Assembly: GCA_947629075.1 (NCBI GenBank)
Contig: CANRCI010000017.1
Location: forward strand, 1 to 17,046
Direction: 5' to 3'
Source: an uncultured Bacilli bacterium
GTDB taxonomy: Bacteria > Bacillota_I > Bacilli_A > RF39 > UBA660
DNA: 17,046 nt
The notes under the pieces: generated by a model
The model's input: only the letters and a program-made list of their open reading frames with translations
Told to the model about the DNA's origin: nothing
Databases searched by the model: none
In this document: in pieces, positions 1 through 7,445 of the stretch
How the letters are laid out: each line of letters starts with the position of its first letter
Numbering within the stretch: position 1 is the first letter of the stretch
Translations under genes and position numbers: made by a program

Positions 1-359
1 TCCTTTAAAGATCTACTGATACGAATCGATGTGTTGTCTCTTAGGTAACGACGGACTTCACCCTGTACCATAGGTACACAATAAGTAGAAAACTTAACCC
101 CATATGATGGATCAAAATTGTCGATAGCCTTCATCAGACCAACACACCCTATCTGAAATAAATCATCGAGATTATCTGTCTTACGATTAAATCTTTTTAA
201 AATGGACAAAACTAATTTTAAGTTGCCATTAGCCAGATCTTCTCTAGCTTTCATATCACCTTGTTTAACTCTTTTAAACAGTTCATCCATTTCTTCTTGG
301 GTTAATACTTTTATATTCGCTGTATTCACGCCACTTATTTCAACTTTGTGACGTGCCAT
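1..359 (-). CDS. sigG: RNA polymerase sporulation sigma factor SigG, N-terminal part (cut by window edge)
   Basis: The gene enters from the left edge, so only about 119 N-terminal codons are visible. The N-terminus MARHKVEISGVNTANIKVL closely follows the characteristic SigG opening (KVEICGVDT in Bacillus), which SigF and SigB lack. It continues into sigma-70 region 2: DDLFQIGCVGLMKAIDNFD at about residues 65-83 (core-binding region 2.2), then KFSTYCVPMVQGEVRRYLRDN at about 89-109 (regions 2.3-2.4). In endospore formers SigG directs late transcription in the forespore. The ATG at 357-359 has an AAAGGAG ribosome binding site at 370-376. It lies 54 bases beyond the stop of the NagZ-like gene, so read-through from that gene is possible. 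Regions 3 and 4 lie outside the window. The identification is from remembered family sequence; another SigF/SigG-group factor is the only realistic alternative. Confidence 0.88.
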   Translation of the reverse strand, partial: MARHKVEISGVNTANIKVLTQEEMDELFKRVKQGDMKAREDLANGNLKLVLSILKRFNRKTDNLDDLFQIGCVGLMKAIDNFDPSYGVKFSTYCVPMVQGEVRRYLRDNTSIRISRSLK

Positions 360-360
360 A

Positions 361-408
361 AAAAAATTTCTCCTTTCACATATATAGTGATTAAAAGAGA
401 AATTTTTT
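361..408 (-). terminator. Hairpin between nagZ-like gene and sigG that covers the sigG ribosome binding site
   Basis: A perfect 12-bp inverted repeat, AAAAAATTTCTC at 361-372 and GAGAAATTTTTT at 397-408, has a 24-nt loop. On the minus strand the second arm ends in a T run directly before the sigG ATG. The shape fits a weak rho-independent terminator for the NagZ-like gene. The same arm contains the end of the AAAGGAG ribosome binding site, so it could also limit sigG translation. The stem is AT-rich, so stability is modest. Confidence 0.5.
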
Positions 409-413
409 ATTCA

Positions 414-1631
414 TTAGTCATCAATAATTTTATAAGCCATTTTCCAAGCTAGGATTCTGACAACGGCCGTATCGATTAATTTCTGATCAATTTTTTTATT
501 CTTCACAGCTTGTAAAACTTCATTCTTTTGAGTTTCAAAATCAGAAGTTATGATAAAGTCATTTCCAGCCAAGACAGCAAGAGTTGAAGCACTGTTATTA
601 TCAGTATATTTTTTTACTCCATCCATTGCTAAATCATCAGTTACGGAAATTCCAGAGAAATTCAATTTATCTCTTAATACTTGGTGTACTTCTTTGGAAA
701 GCGAAGCTGGATATTTGCTGTCAAAAGCTTGAACAATGTTATGGGACACTAAGATCATTGGAGCTTTCGCTTCTATACCAGAAATAAATGGTAAGAAATC
801 ATTTTTGTCAAAGTTTTCAGCACTCCTTTTATCAATAGCAATTCCCGTATGAGTATCGACGTTATTACCATATCCCGGGAAATGTTTTAAGACAGATGAT
901 AAATTATCTTTATTCATCGCATTTACCACTTGCGAAGCAAATTTACTAGTAAGAGTGGCATTTTTACCAAAACTACGATTATAGATAAAATCATTTTTAT
1001 TAGTTGAGACATCGACTACAGGAGCGAGATTGACATTTAATCCCAATGACTTTAAAAGAGTATCTTTTTCTTTAGTCTCAGACACTATTTTTTCAAAACC
1101 ACCTATTCTGTACAATTCCTGTGGTGATTTAAATTTACTACTTCTAAACTGTTTAAAACGACTAACTCTAGTAACTGTTCCACCTTCTTCATCGACACCA
1201 AATGCTAGAGGAATTTTACTAATTTTTTGGTTACTCTCAAGTTTCTTTTTAATACTACTTTTAGTCTCGTTTTCAAAATCGACCGCGAAGAGAATGTAAC
1301 CTCCCGGTGATAAGTTTTTAATTTCAGAAGTTACTTTACTGTTATAGCGTACGAAAAACATCTGACCAACTTTTTCCTCTAATGTCATGTTCTGCATTTT
1401 TTCATAAGCTTTATCGTAATATTCATGAAAAAGGTCATCTTCTTTTAAATAAGTATCATCATATACTGGTTTAGTTTTATCGAGTTCTACTTCTTCTTGG
1501 TTGGATATATCTTCTTTTTCTTCTATCTGTTCATTACTCTCATCATCCCCAACTCTATTAGGAAAGAAAAAAAAGTATGCAATTCCTAAAAATAGGACAA
1601 TTACTACTAACAAAATAATATTTTTCTTCAT
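414..1631 (-). CDS. nagZ: Glycoside hydrolase family 3, NagZ-like beta-N-acetylhexosaminidase, membrane-anchored
   Basis: The 405-residue protein is predicted to release N-acetylglucosamine from peptidoglycan fragments (muropeptide recycling). An N-terminal membrane segment at about 4-23 is followed by an acidic linker (about 28-70), so the enzyme is probably anchored outside the cell or in a secretory position. The GH3 domain runs from about 75 to the end. It has FGVDEEGGTVTR at 144-155, KHFPGYGNNVDTH at 249-261 with the Asp259/His261 acid-base dyad typical of NagZ, and TDDLAMDG at 331-338, where Asp332 is the expected nucleophile. Length suits a single-domain NagZ, without the C-terminal domain of longer GH3 enzymes. 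The start has TGGTGAT upstream at about 1634-1640. It lies between eno and sigG. A sporulation-linked role through sigG is only a guess. The family is secure; the substrate is inferred. Confidence 0.88.
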   Translation of the reverse strand: MKKNIILLVVIVLFLGIAYFFFFPNRVGDDESNEQIEEKEDISNQEEVELDKTKPVYDDTYLKEDDLFHEYYDKAYEKMQNMTLEEKVGQMFFVRYNSKVTSEIKNLSPGGYILFAVDFENETKSSIKKKLESNQKISKIPLAFGVDEEGGTVTRVSRFKQFRSSKFKSPQELYRIGGFEKIVSETKEKDTLLKSLGLNVNLAPVVDVSTNKNDFIYNRSFGKNATLTSKFASQVVNAMNKDNLSSVLKHFPGYGNNVDTHTGIAIDKRSAENFDKNDFLPFISGIEAKAPMILVSHNIVQAFDSKYPASLSKEVHQVLRDKLNFSGISVTDDLAMDGVKKYTDNNSASTLAVLAGNDFIITSDFETQKNEVLQAVKNKKIDQKLIDTAVVRILAWKMAYKIIDD

Positions 1632-1656
1632 ATTATCACCACTTTTATTCTACCAC

Positions 1657-1684
1657 AAAAAAACTACTTTATAACAAAGTAGTT
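1657..1684 (-). terminator. Rho-independent terminator of eno
   Basis: A perfect 9-bp stem, AACTACTTT (1662-1670) with AAAGTAGTT (1676-1684), has a 5-nt loop. On the minus strand it is followed by seven T residues (1657-1663). It sits 34 bases past the eno stop and just before the NagZ-like gene. Confidence 0.85.
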
Positions 1685-1717
1685 AATTACTAAATTTAAT
1701 TTTAGGATTTTAAAAAA

Positions 1718-3013
1718 TTATTTATCTAAATTGTAAAAAGCTTTTTCTTTCGGATAAATAGCAACATTTCCTAATTCTTCTTCAATTCTCATCAACTGAT
1801 TATATTTAGCAATACGATCAGTTCTAGACATTGATCCAGTTTTTATTTGGCCAGCATTTAAAGCTACGGCAATATCCGCAATAGTAGTATCCTCAGTCTC
1901 TCCTGAACGGTGAGATACAACTGCTGTATAACCGTGAATCTTAGCAAGTTCCATCGCATCGATGGTTTCAGTTAAAGTTCCAATCTGATTTACCTTAATA
2001 AGAATAGCATTAGCGATCTTTTTATCAATTCCTTCTTGTAATATTTCAGTGTTGGTAACAAATAGATCGTCCCCGACTAATTGAATTTTATTTCCTAAAT
2101 GATCAGTTAATTTCTTCCAACCATCCCAATCTCTTTCACCAAGACCATCTTCGATTGAAACAATCGGATATTTTGCTACTAATTCATCATACCAAGCAAT
2201 CATTTCATCAGTAGATTTTACTCCACCATTACTTTTCTTTAACTCGTACATTTTAGTTTCTGGATTATAAAATTCACTAGCAGCAACATCCATAGCAATC
2301 GAAATGTCAACACCAGGTTTGTATCCGGCTTTTTCAATTGCTTCAACAATGGCTTTTAACGGAGCTTCGTTATCCTCTAAATTAGGGGCAAAACCACCTT
2401 CATCACCAACGGCTGTAACTTGTCCTTTGTCCTTTAAAACTTTCTTTAGTGCATGAAATACTTCACTTCCCATACGGATTGCTTCTTTAATCGAACTAGC
2501 TCCGATTGGCATGATCATATACTCTTGAAAGTCAACTGATGAATCGGCATGACTTCCGCCATTTAAAACATTCATCATTGGAACAGGCATTTTTTTAGCA
2601 TTTACTCCACCTAAATAACGATATAGTGGTAATCCATAATAATCACTGGCAGCACGTGCTACAGCAAGAGATATTCCAAGAATAGCATTAGCTCCATATT
2701 TAGATTTATCTTTAGTACCATCAGCTTCGATTAAAGCCATATCTATAGCAGCTTGATCAGTTACATCCATTCCAATTACAACATCTTTCAAGTGTTCATT
2801 AACATTGTTTACAGCAGTTTGAACTCCCGCTCCATTGTAACGATTTTCATCATGATCTCTAAGTTCTAAAGCTTCTCTTTCACCAGTTGAGGCACCAGAT
2901 GGAACAATCGCACGACCAAACGCTCCACTTACTGTTAATACTTCTACTTCAACAGTTGGATTTCCTCTCGAATCTAATACTTCACGAGCATAAACATCAC
3001 TAATTAATGACAT
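1718..3013 (-). CDS. eno: Enolase (phosphopyruvate hydratase)
   Basis: The 431-residue cytosolic glycolytic enzyme interconverts 2-phosphoglycerate and phosphoenolpyruvate. It is full length and carries every expected active-site element: Mg ligands Asp242, Glu288 (SIEDG) and Asp315 (GDDLF); catalytic Lys340 (ILIK) and Glu205 (GDEGG); substrate-binding His155; SHRSGETED at 367-375; and Lys391 in KTGSMSR. The start is fixed by the universal opening (VYAREVLDSRGNPT) and by a strong GAGGAGG site at about 3022-3028. The gene has its own promoter and terminator, so it appears monocistronic. It is not next to the other lower-glycolysis genes (gapA, pgk, tpiA, gpmI) with which it often clusters in Bacilli. 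Confidence 0.99.
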   Translation of the reverse strand: MSLISDVYAREVLDSRGNPTVEVEVLTVSGAFGRAIVPSGASTGEREALELRDHDENRYNGAGVQTAVNNVNEHLKDVVIGMDVTDQAAIDMALIEADGTKDKSKYGANAILGISLAVARAASDYYGLPLYRYLGGVNAKKMPVPMMNVLNGGSHADSSVDFQEYMIMPIGASSIKEAIRMGSEVFHALKKVLKDKGQVTAVGDEGGFAPNLEDNEAPLKAIVEAIEKAGYKPGVDISIAMDVAASEFYNPETKMYELKKSNGGVKSTDEMIAWYDELVAKYPIVSIEDGLGERDWDGWKKLTDHLGNKIQLVGDDLFVTNTEILQEGIDKKIANAILIKVNQIGTLTETIDAMELAKIHGYTAVVSHRSGETEDTTIADIAVALNAGQIKTGSMSRTDRIAKYNQLMRIEEELGNVAIYPKEKAFYNLDK

Positions 3014-3047
3014 AAAAATTCCTCCTCATTTATTATCTCTTAAAGAA

Positions 3048-3053
3048 ATTATA
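3048..3053 (-). promoter_or_regulatory. Promoter of eno (extended -10)
   Basis: On the minus strand TGTGGTATAAT gives a perfect -10 hexamer (3048-3053) with the TGn extension. No good -35 stands at 16-18 bp (the nearest is ACTAAT), as is usual for extended -10 promoters. The expected transcript start is about 3041, leaving a short leader with the strong ribosome binding site. Confidence 0.7.
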
Positions 3054-3099
3054 CCACATTACTCTGTTATATTAGTAGTTTTATTCCTTTACTTGACAC

Positions 3100-3121
3100 A
3101 AAAAAGAACACTTACGCATTC
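3100..3121 (-). terminator. Probable terminator of the 3121-5403 cluster
   Basis: On the minus strand GAATGCGTAAGTGTTC can form a 6-bp stem (two G-U pairs) closed by a GTAA tetraloop, followed by TTTTTT (3100-3105). Its first base is the last base of the ASCH gene's stop codon. The stem is short, so termination may be incomplete. Confidence 0.5.
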
Positions 3122-3471
3122 TATTTTTTATCTTCTATTTTAAACGAAATAGCAACTACTCCATTTTGTTTTTGTTCTTCTTCACTGTATTCACTATTTA
3201 AATCACTTAGAATTCTCTCTTTTTTATAAATAGCGCTTTCCATATCTTTAGGTTCATAATTTTCAACTAATTCTTCAAACGTTTTATATTTATCAATTTC
3301 TGTTATAACTCCATCAATATATTGAATTGGAATTCGGTAACGACATATAAAACGAATTCCATCACCCTTCTTTAACTCTTTTATTTTATCAGTTTGAACA
3401 GTCATTTCAATTCTTTTACTACCGTGTTTTATAAGATCATATTTATTTGGATTTAAATTAATTTGAAACAT
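3121..3471 (-). CDS. ASCH (PUA-like) domain protein
   Basis: The 116-residue soluble protein has the ASCH pattern: an N-terminal strand, then LIKHGSKRIEMTVQ (residues 13-26) and IKELKKGDGIRFI (30-42). The middle VITEIDKYKTFEELVENYEP and the closing YSEEEQKQNGVVAISFKI match small single-domain ASCH proteins of Bacillota. The ASCH fold is related to PUA and is thought to bind RNA or nucleotides; some members are amidohydrolases acting on modified cytidines. No substrate can be assigned here. The ribosome binding site AGGAGGG lies just upstream (about 3478-3484), and the gap to the preceding gene is 14 bases, so it is the last gene of a tight cluster. The family call is by pattern, not by search. 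Confidence 0.75.
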   Translation of the reverse strand: MFQINLNPNKYDLIKHGSKRIEMTVQTDKIKELKKGDGIRFICRYRIPIQYIDGVITEIDKYKTFEELVENYEPKDMESAIYKKERILSDLNSEYSEEEQKQNGVVAISFKIEDKK

Positions 3472-3485
3472 ATAATCCCTCCTAA

Positions 3486-3863
3486 TTACTCTTCTATATA
3501 TTTAACTATTTTTTCAAATGTCTCTAAATCATAAAGTTCACAATTAATATTATCAAAAGTGATAGTAATTAGAACATTGTCACTTTTATCATTAGATTTT
3601 TCCACTAAATTGTGGATATTTTCTTTAAATGCTTCTACATCTAACTTTTTATCAAATGCGTATAAGAAATGACGCATTCTAAAATTATGGGTTTGATTAG
3701 AAAAGGAAATTTTAAAACCGTAATGATATATTTCGCAATCGGTAACTAGATATCCAGTTGCAAAAAATTCAGCTTCATGGTAGAGATCAACTAGAGCATT
3801 CTTTCTTTTTTCATTAAGTAAGTTGCCAATCTCTTTTTCATCTTCACTAATTAGATTCATCAT
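3486..3863 (-). CDS. Small soluble protein of unknown function
   Basis: I do not recognise this 125-residue protein. It has no signal peptide or membrane segment, is mixed alpha/beta in appearance, and ends with two strand-like stretches (NVLITITFDNINCELYDL). It starts with two Met codons. The first ATG overlaps the stop of the preceding gene in an ATGA arrangement, but the only ribosome binding site (GAGG, inside the upstream gene's last codons) is 4 bases from the first ATG and 7 from the second, so the second (3858-3860) may be the true start. Translational coupling with the upstream gene is likely. Its place between a membrane-anchored protein and an ASCH protein gives no firm clue to function. 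Confidence 0.8.
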   Translation of the reverse strand: MMNLISEDEKEIGNLLNEKRKNALVDLYHEAEFFATGYLVTDCEIYHYGFKISFSNQTHNFRMRHFLYAFDKKLDVEAFKENIHNLVEKSNDKSDNVLITITFDNINCELYDLETFEKIVKYIEE

Positions 3864-4405
3864 TTAGCCTCAAATACTAAGAATTCTTTAATGTCATCTA
3901 AATCAAACATTTCATCAGATGTAGCTTTGACAACGTAAATATACTCATTATCAATATCAGTTGCCAAAACAAATGTAACTTTTTCACCAGTTAAAATGGT
4001 ATATGAGAACAAGCGATTATTCACTTGAACTTCGATTGGTTCAATATTAGTATCACTGTAATAAGTTTTGATATTTCTTTCAATATAAGAATAACTATTA
4101 CCGGTATCGGCAACTTTTTTAACTAATACTTCAACGTCCATATTACTATTGGTAAGCAGTGCTCCTTCTTGTAGTCTCTTTCCACGATATTTATCGCTTT
4201 TAGCAACCGTGAAAGTCAATCTTTTATCACTCGATTTTAAGTAATAATTATTAACTGAAGTGGCAACTTCCAATCGCTGAACATTAAAATCCGGCAAAGT
4301 GTATTTAAAGTCACTTTTAAAGCTCGATACAAGAATACCAATATTGATACTAGCAAGACCTAGAGCGATTAAAATAAAGGCCGTCGTTTTTGATTTTATT
4401 TTCAT
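3860..4405 (-). CDS. Single-pass membrane-anchored protein of unknown function
   Basis: The 181-residue protein has a short positively charged start and one membrane segment at about 7-28 with no cleavage or lipobox signal, so the rest (about 30-181) should lie outside the cell. The outer part is rich in beta-strand-like segments (KRLTFTVAKSDKY, VEVLVKKVADTG, KVTFVLATDIDNEYIYVVKA) and has no cysteine. I recognise no family. The ribosome binding site AGGAG shares bases with the TAG stop of the upstream membrane protein (gap 8 bases), and its own TGA overlaps the next start. The three genes are therefore almost certainly co-translated, and this protein may work with the multi-pass protein encoded upstream. 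Confidence 0.82.
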   Translation of the reverse strand: MKIKSKTTAFILIALGLASINIGILVSSFKSDFKYTLPDFNVQRLEVATSVNNYYLKSSDKRLTFTVAKSDKYRGKRLQEGALLTNSNMDVEVLVKKVADTGNSYSYIERNIKTYYSDTNIEPIEVQVNNRLFSYTILTGEKVTFVLATDIDNEYIYVVKATSDEMFDLDDIKEFLVFEAK

Positions 4406-4413
4406 AATAACTC

Positions 4414-5403
4414 CTATTTATCTTCTTTTTTCACAGCTTTCTTCTTCGTGCTTTTCTTTTTAGTACGCGGTTTTCTTTTAGCTTTCTTTTCCTCTTCTTC
4501 TCTCTTTTGTAACTCTGCTACTACTTCTTTAGAATTATAATCGTCGAAGAAATTATCCAAAGTTTTTACCCCGCGCATTTTATCTACTTTTTGTTCCAAT
4601 TTTTCAAAGACGAAAATCATGACAATCATGACAATCGAAGCGATTAGGAAAGTAGTTCCAAAGAATTTTAAATCACCACGTAAACTACCGATAATCTTGT
4701 TGATAAATTCACTCATGATATTGCCACTGAAAACAAATATACCAGCAACTACATATGCAAGAATATAAATTAATCCAGTTACCATCGTCGGAGCACTCAT
4801 CCATTTAAAGATGGCTGAAATACTCAAATTGACGATACCAATTAAAATTAATTCAACAGCTAGCGAAATAGTAAGCATATAGATGATGTCATCATTTCTT
4901 AACAACTTCAATATAGAAGAAACACCCTCTCTATCTAAAGCCTGATCAACTTTTGCATCTATTTCATTTTCGATTACTTCTAAATCAGATTCACTAACAT
5001 CAATATTAATATAGTCTTTAGCAAACTCTATATCTTTATCTTCTAAGTATTGATCGACTGCCTCATCCAAATTGTCGTTTACTTTTTCAGCATCCAATCG
5101 CACTACTTCATCTTTTCCATCTAATTTATTTTTAACTAATTCTTTTAAATAATCTTTTAAGATGTCTTCGATATCAAAATACTTGTGAAGTTCTTTATCT
5201 ATTTTTAATTCATTTAATACTAATTCTTTTACTGTCCTTCCATCTTCATCTTTATAATTAAGAATATCTTCTTCATCAATCATATTACTAATATTTTTAT
5301 AATTTACAGTATTTCTTACACTCATATAAAGTGGTAGAGCTAATAAATTAATAAAGAATACAATCATAATTATAAATGATATAAATTTTTTAATGAAATT
5401 CAT
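4414..5403 (-). CDS. Multi-pass membrane protein with acidic outer domain and Lys-rich tail, unknown function
   Basis: The 329-residue protein has an N-terminal membrane segment (about 6-28), a long acidic region predicted outside (about 30-170, many Asp/Glu and helical), three further membrane segments (about 172-195, 205-227, 247-267) and a cytoplasmic tail. The last 30 residues are almost all Lys, Arg and Glu (KRKPRTKKKSTKKKAVKK), which could contact nucleic acid or acidic lipid. I cannot name a family. The start has GAGGTGA upstream at about 5408-5414 and its own promoter. It leads a four-gene unit with very short gaps. The even number of segments puts both ends inside the cell, in line with the basic tail. 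Confidence 0.85.
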   Translation of the reverse strand: MNFIKKFISFIIMIVFFINLLALPLYMSVRNTVNYKNISNMIDEEDILNYKDEDGRTVKELVLNELKIDKELHKYFDIEDILKDYLKELVKNKLDGKDEVVRLDAEKVNDNLDEAVDQYLEDKDIEFAKDYINIDVSESDLEVIENEIDAKVDQALDREGVSSILKLLRNDDIIYMLTISLAVELILIGIVNLSISAIFKWMSAPTMVTGLIYILAYVVAGIFVFSGNIMSEFINKIIGSLRGDLKFFGTTFLIASIVMIVMIFVFEKLEQKVDKMRGVKTLDNFFDDYNSKEVVAELQKREEEEKKAKRKPRTKKKSTKKKAVKKEDK

Positions 5404-5430
5404 AATCTCACCTCTACTATGTTCATAACC

Positions 5431-5436
5431 ATTATA
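5431..5436 (-). promoter_or_regulatory. Promoter of the four-gene unknown cluster (extended -10)
   Basis: The minus strand shows TGTGGTATAAT, the same 11 bases as the eno promoter, with the -10 at 5431-5436. There is no convincing -35: the region 17 bp upstream is TTTTAG, in the run just past the proS terminator. The transcript would start near 5424, giving a short leader to the 5403 start. Confidence 0.65.
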
Positions 5437-5459
5437 CCACAGTAGTTGATTAACTAAAA

Positions 5460-5491
5460 GAAAAAAGAGATTATAATCCCTTAATCCCTCT
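5460..5491 (-). terminator. Probable terminator of proS overlapping its stop codon
   Basis: On the minus strand AGAGGGATTA (5482-5491) can pair with TAATCTCT (5466-5473) if two G residues bulge. A run of T follows at 5460-5466. The proS TAA (5471-5473) lies inside the second arm. The bulge weakens the stem, so some read-through into the unknown cluster is plausible. Confidence 0.5.
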
Positions 5492-7171
5492 TATAATATC
5501 TTTAATATCAGCAATGTTTATATCTTCTGCTCTACTACCGTCACGATATTTTAGTTCGACTTTACCATCGGCTACTTTCTTTCCAACCGTAATTCTTATT
5601 GGAATTCCGATTAAGTCCATATCTTTGAATTTAACACCAGGACGTTCATCGCGATCATCGAGTAAGACTTCAATAAATTCATCTTTAAACTGTTGATAAA
5701 TTTCATTAGCTACTTTTACCTGATCTTGATCATTATTACTGATTAGAACGATTGCAACTTTGTAAGGAGCAATTGAAAGTGGTAGAATCATTCCAGATTC
5801 ATCATGATTCTGTTCGACAACAGCTGCTAAAACTCTGGCAATGCCAATTCCGTATGATCCCATCTGTACAGGAACTAAATTATTATCGGCATCGCTGTAA
5901 CTAAGTCCTAAACTTTTAGAGTATTTATCGCCTAATTTAAAGGTATTACCAACTTCAATTCCACGTTTAAACTCTAGTTTAGCTCCACATACTGGACAGA
6001 TATCATCTTCAGCTATATTTCTTATATCACCTTCAAGACTATATTTAAAATCCTCCAAATTGACATTTACGTAGTGATAATCTGTCTTATTGGCACCAGT
6101 TAAAAAGTTTTTCATAAGTGTTACTTCCTGATCGATGATGATTGGAATATCTAGACCGATTGGACCAGCAAATCCCACTTTCGCATGAGTTGCTTTTTCC
6201 ACTTCCTCTTCAGTTGCTAATTCGATATCGTTTTCAGTACAATCTAAAAGTTTACTCAATTTAAGAATATTTAATTCACGATTACTTTTAATCATACAAG
6301 CATACAATTTTCCTTTGACATTGACAATCAAAGTTTTTACCATCTTATCAGTATCAAAATGATAATTGCTTACTAAATCATCGATCGTCCCAACATTAGG
6401 AGTATGAATTAATTCTTTGGTTTTTAATTCCTCTTCTTCCGCTTTTTTATTTAACTTTACTTCAGAAATTTCAATGTTAGATGAGTATTTACATTTATCA
6501 CAAAGTACTAGAGTATCTTCACCGATTTCTGTTACTGCTTGAAACTCTTCGGATAACAATCCTCCCATTGCACCAGTCGACGCTCTAACAATGCGATAGT
6601 TGACACCAATGCGATCAAAAATCTTTTTATAAGCATCGAACATCAATTGATAAGATTTATCCAACCCTTCCAAATCTTTATCAAAAGTATAAGCATCTTT
6701 CATAATAAATTCACGAACTCTGATAAGTCCAAAACGTGGACGTGGTTCATCACGATATTTATTAGCAATTTGATAAAGACTAATCGGCATATCTTTATAT
6801 GATTTAATTACTTCTTTTGCAACCTCTAAAAACATCTCTTCATGAGTTGGTCCTAAGACGTAACTTCTCTCATTACGGTCTTTTAAAGAAAACATATCAT
6901 TTCCAAATACATCTCTTCTACCACTGTTTACATATACATCTTCTGGTAAAAGTGATGGCATAACTAACTCTTCAGATCCGATATTATTCATCTCTTCTCT
7001 TACTATCTGTTCGATATTTCTGATAACTTTTAGACCGAGCGGTAGAAAGTAATAAATTCCACTTCCCGCCTTCTTTATCATGCCACTTCTCACAAGTAAA
7101 TTACCACTGACGGTTTCTTCTTCTTTAGAATCTTCTCTTTTAGTAAAAAAATAACTGTTACTAAGTCTCAT
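5471..7171 (-). CDS. proS: Prolyl-tRNA synthetase, bacterial type with editing domain
   Basis: The 566-residue class II synthetase charges tRNA-Pro and has the usual bacterial-type length. Motif 1 is around 36-61 (AGSGIYYFLPLGLKVI), the GPTHEE element is at 107-112, and motif 2 runs from about 135 to 162 (NKYRDEPRPRFGLIR). Motif 3 has GSYGIGIARV at 438-447. Between motifs 2 and 3 lies the YbaK-like editing insertion (about 225-385), with Lys279 in KTLIV at the position of the conserved editing lysine, bordered by two Cys pairs (CDKC 224-227, CPVC 392-395). The anticodon-binding domain is about 470-566. AGGAG stands 8 bases before the ATG. A T-box leader precedes the gene, so expression should rise when uncharged tRNA-Pro accumulates. 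Confidence 0.98.
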   Translation of the reverse strand: MRLSNSYFFTKREDSKEEETVSGNLLVRSGMIKKAGSGIYYFLPLGLKVIRNIEQIVREEMNNIGSEELVMPSLLPEDVYVNSGRRDVFGNDMFSLKDRNERSYVLGPTHEEMFLEVAKEVIKSYKDMPISLYQIANKYRDEPRPRFGLIRVREFIMKDAYTFDKDLEGLDKSYQLMFDAYKKIFDRIGVNYRIVRASTGAMGGLLSEEFQAVTEIGEDTLVLCDKCKYSSNIEISEVKLNKKAEEEELKTKELIHTPNVGTIDDLVSNYHFDTDKMVKTLIVNVKGKLYACMIKSNRELNILKLSKLLDCTENDIELATEEEVEKATHAKVGFAGPIGLDIPIIIDQEVTLMKNFLTGANKTDYHYVNVNLEDFKYSLEGDIRNIAEDDICPVCGAKLEFKRGIEVGNTFKLGDKYSKSLGLSYSDADNNLVPVQMGSYGIGIARVLAAVVEQNHDESGMILPLSIAPYKVAIVLISNNDQDQVKVANEIYQQFKDEFIEVLLDDRDERPGVKFKDMDLIGIPIRITVGKKVADGKVELKYRDGSRAEDINIADIKDIIRGIKGL

Positions 7172-7203
7172 CTTTCATTCTCCTAACTTATTATATTTTC
7201 AAC

Positions 7204-7395
7204 AAAAAAGGATGATACCTAAGGAGTGCTAAAGCACGGTACCATCCTCTTATACTCATTTTAAATAACGGCTCACACCGGAAATGTTTGCATTTCACTC
7301 GAAGGTAGGAATTCTTAAACACTATAGTTGGGTTCACACTATCCCCAATTCACTTTTATAGTTGGTTCAAAAATTATGTCCTTCTCATCGCTTTA
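7204..7395 (-). promoter_or_regulatory. T-box riboswitch of proS, specifier CCC
   Basis: On the minus strand the leader opens with GATGAGAAG (7381-7389), typical of the base of T-box stem I. The specifier region reads GTGTGAACCCAAC. By analogy with the serS leader (GAA-codon-A), the specifier is CCC at 7330-7332, a proline codon; CCA one base on would also be proline. The T-box sequence AGGATGGTACCGTGC is at 7234-7249. The competing terminator pairs GGATGGTACC (7239-7248) with GGTATCATCC (7210-7219), enclosing a GTGCTTTAGCAC mini-hairpin, then six T (7204-7209). Uncharged tRNA-Pro should stabilise the antiterminator and switch proS on. Confidence 0.92.
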
Positions 7396-7409
7396 TTTGA
7401 ATTGATTAA

Positions 7410-7438
7410 ATTATATTATATTTCTCAAACTTTAGCAA
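7410..7438 (-). promoter_or_regulatory. Promoter of proS T-box leader
   Basis: On the minus strand TTGCTA (-35, 7433-7438) is 17 bp from a perfect TATAAT (-10, 7410-7415). The expected transcript start is near 7403, just before the T-box stem I, which supports the leader boundaries. It begins within about 10 bases of the lipoprotein stop codon. Confidence 0.75.
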
Positions 7439-7445
7439 GTACAAA

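Noticed and set aside
550..1299. Three plus-strand open frames of 60-89 codons opposite the NagZ-like gene
   Set aside because: They are antisense to a well-supported GH3 gene, lack ribosome binding sites and have the Leu/Ser/Phe-rich look of complementary-strand translation.
5514..5696. Plus-strand 60-codon frame inside proS, and a similar 77-codon one at 12374-12607 inside serS
   Set aside because: Both are antisense to conserved synthetase genes and show no start signal.
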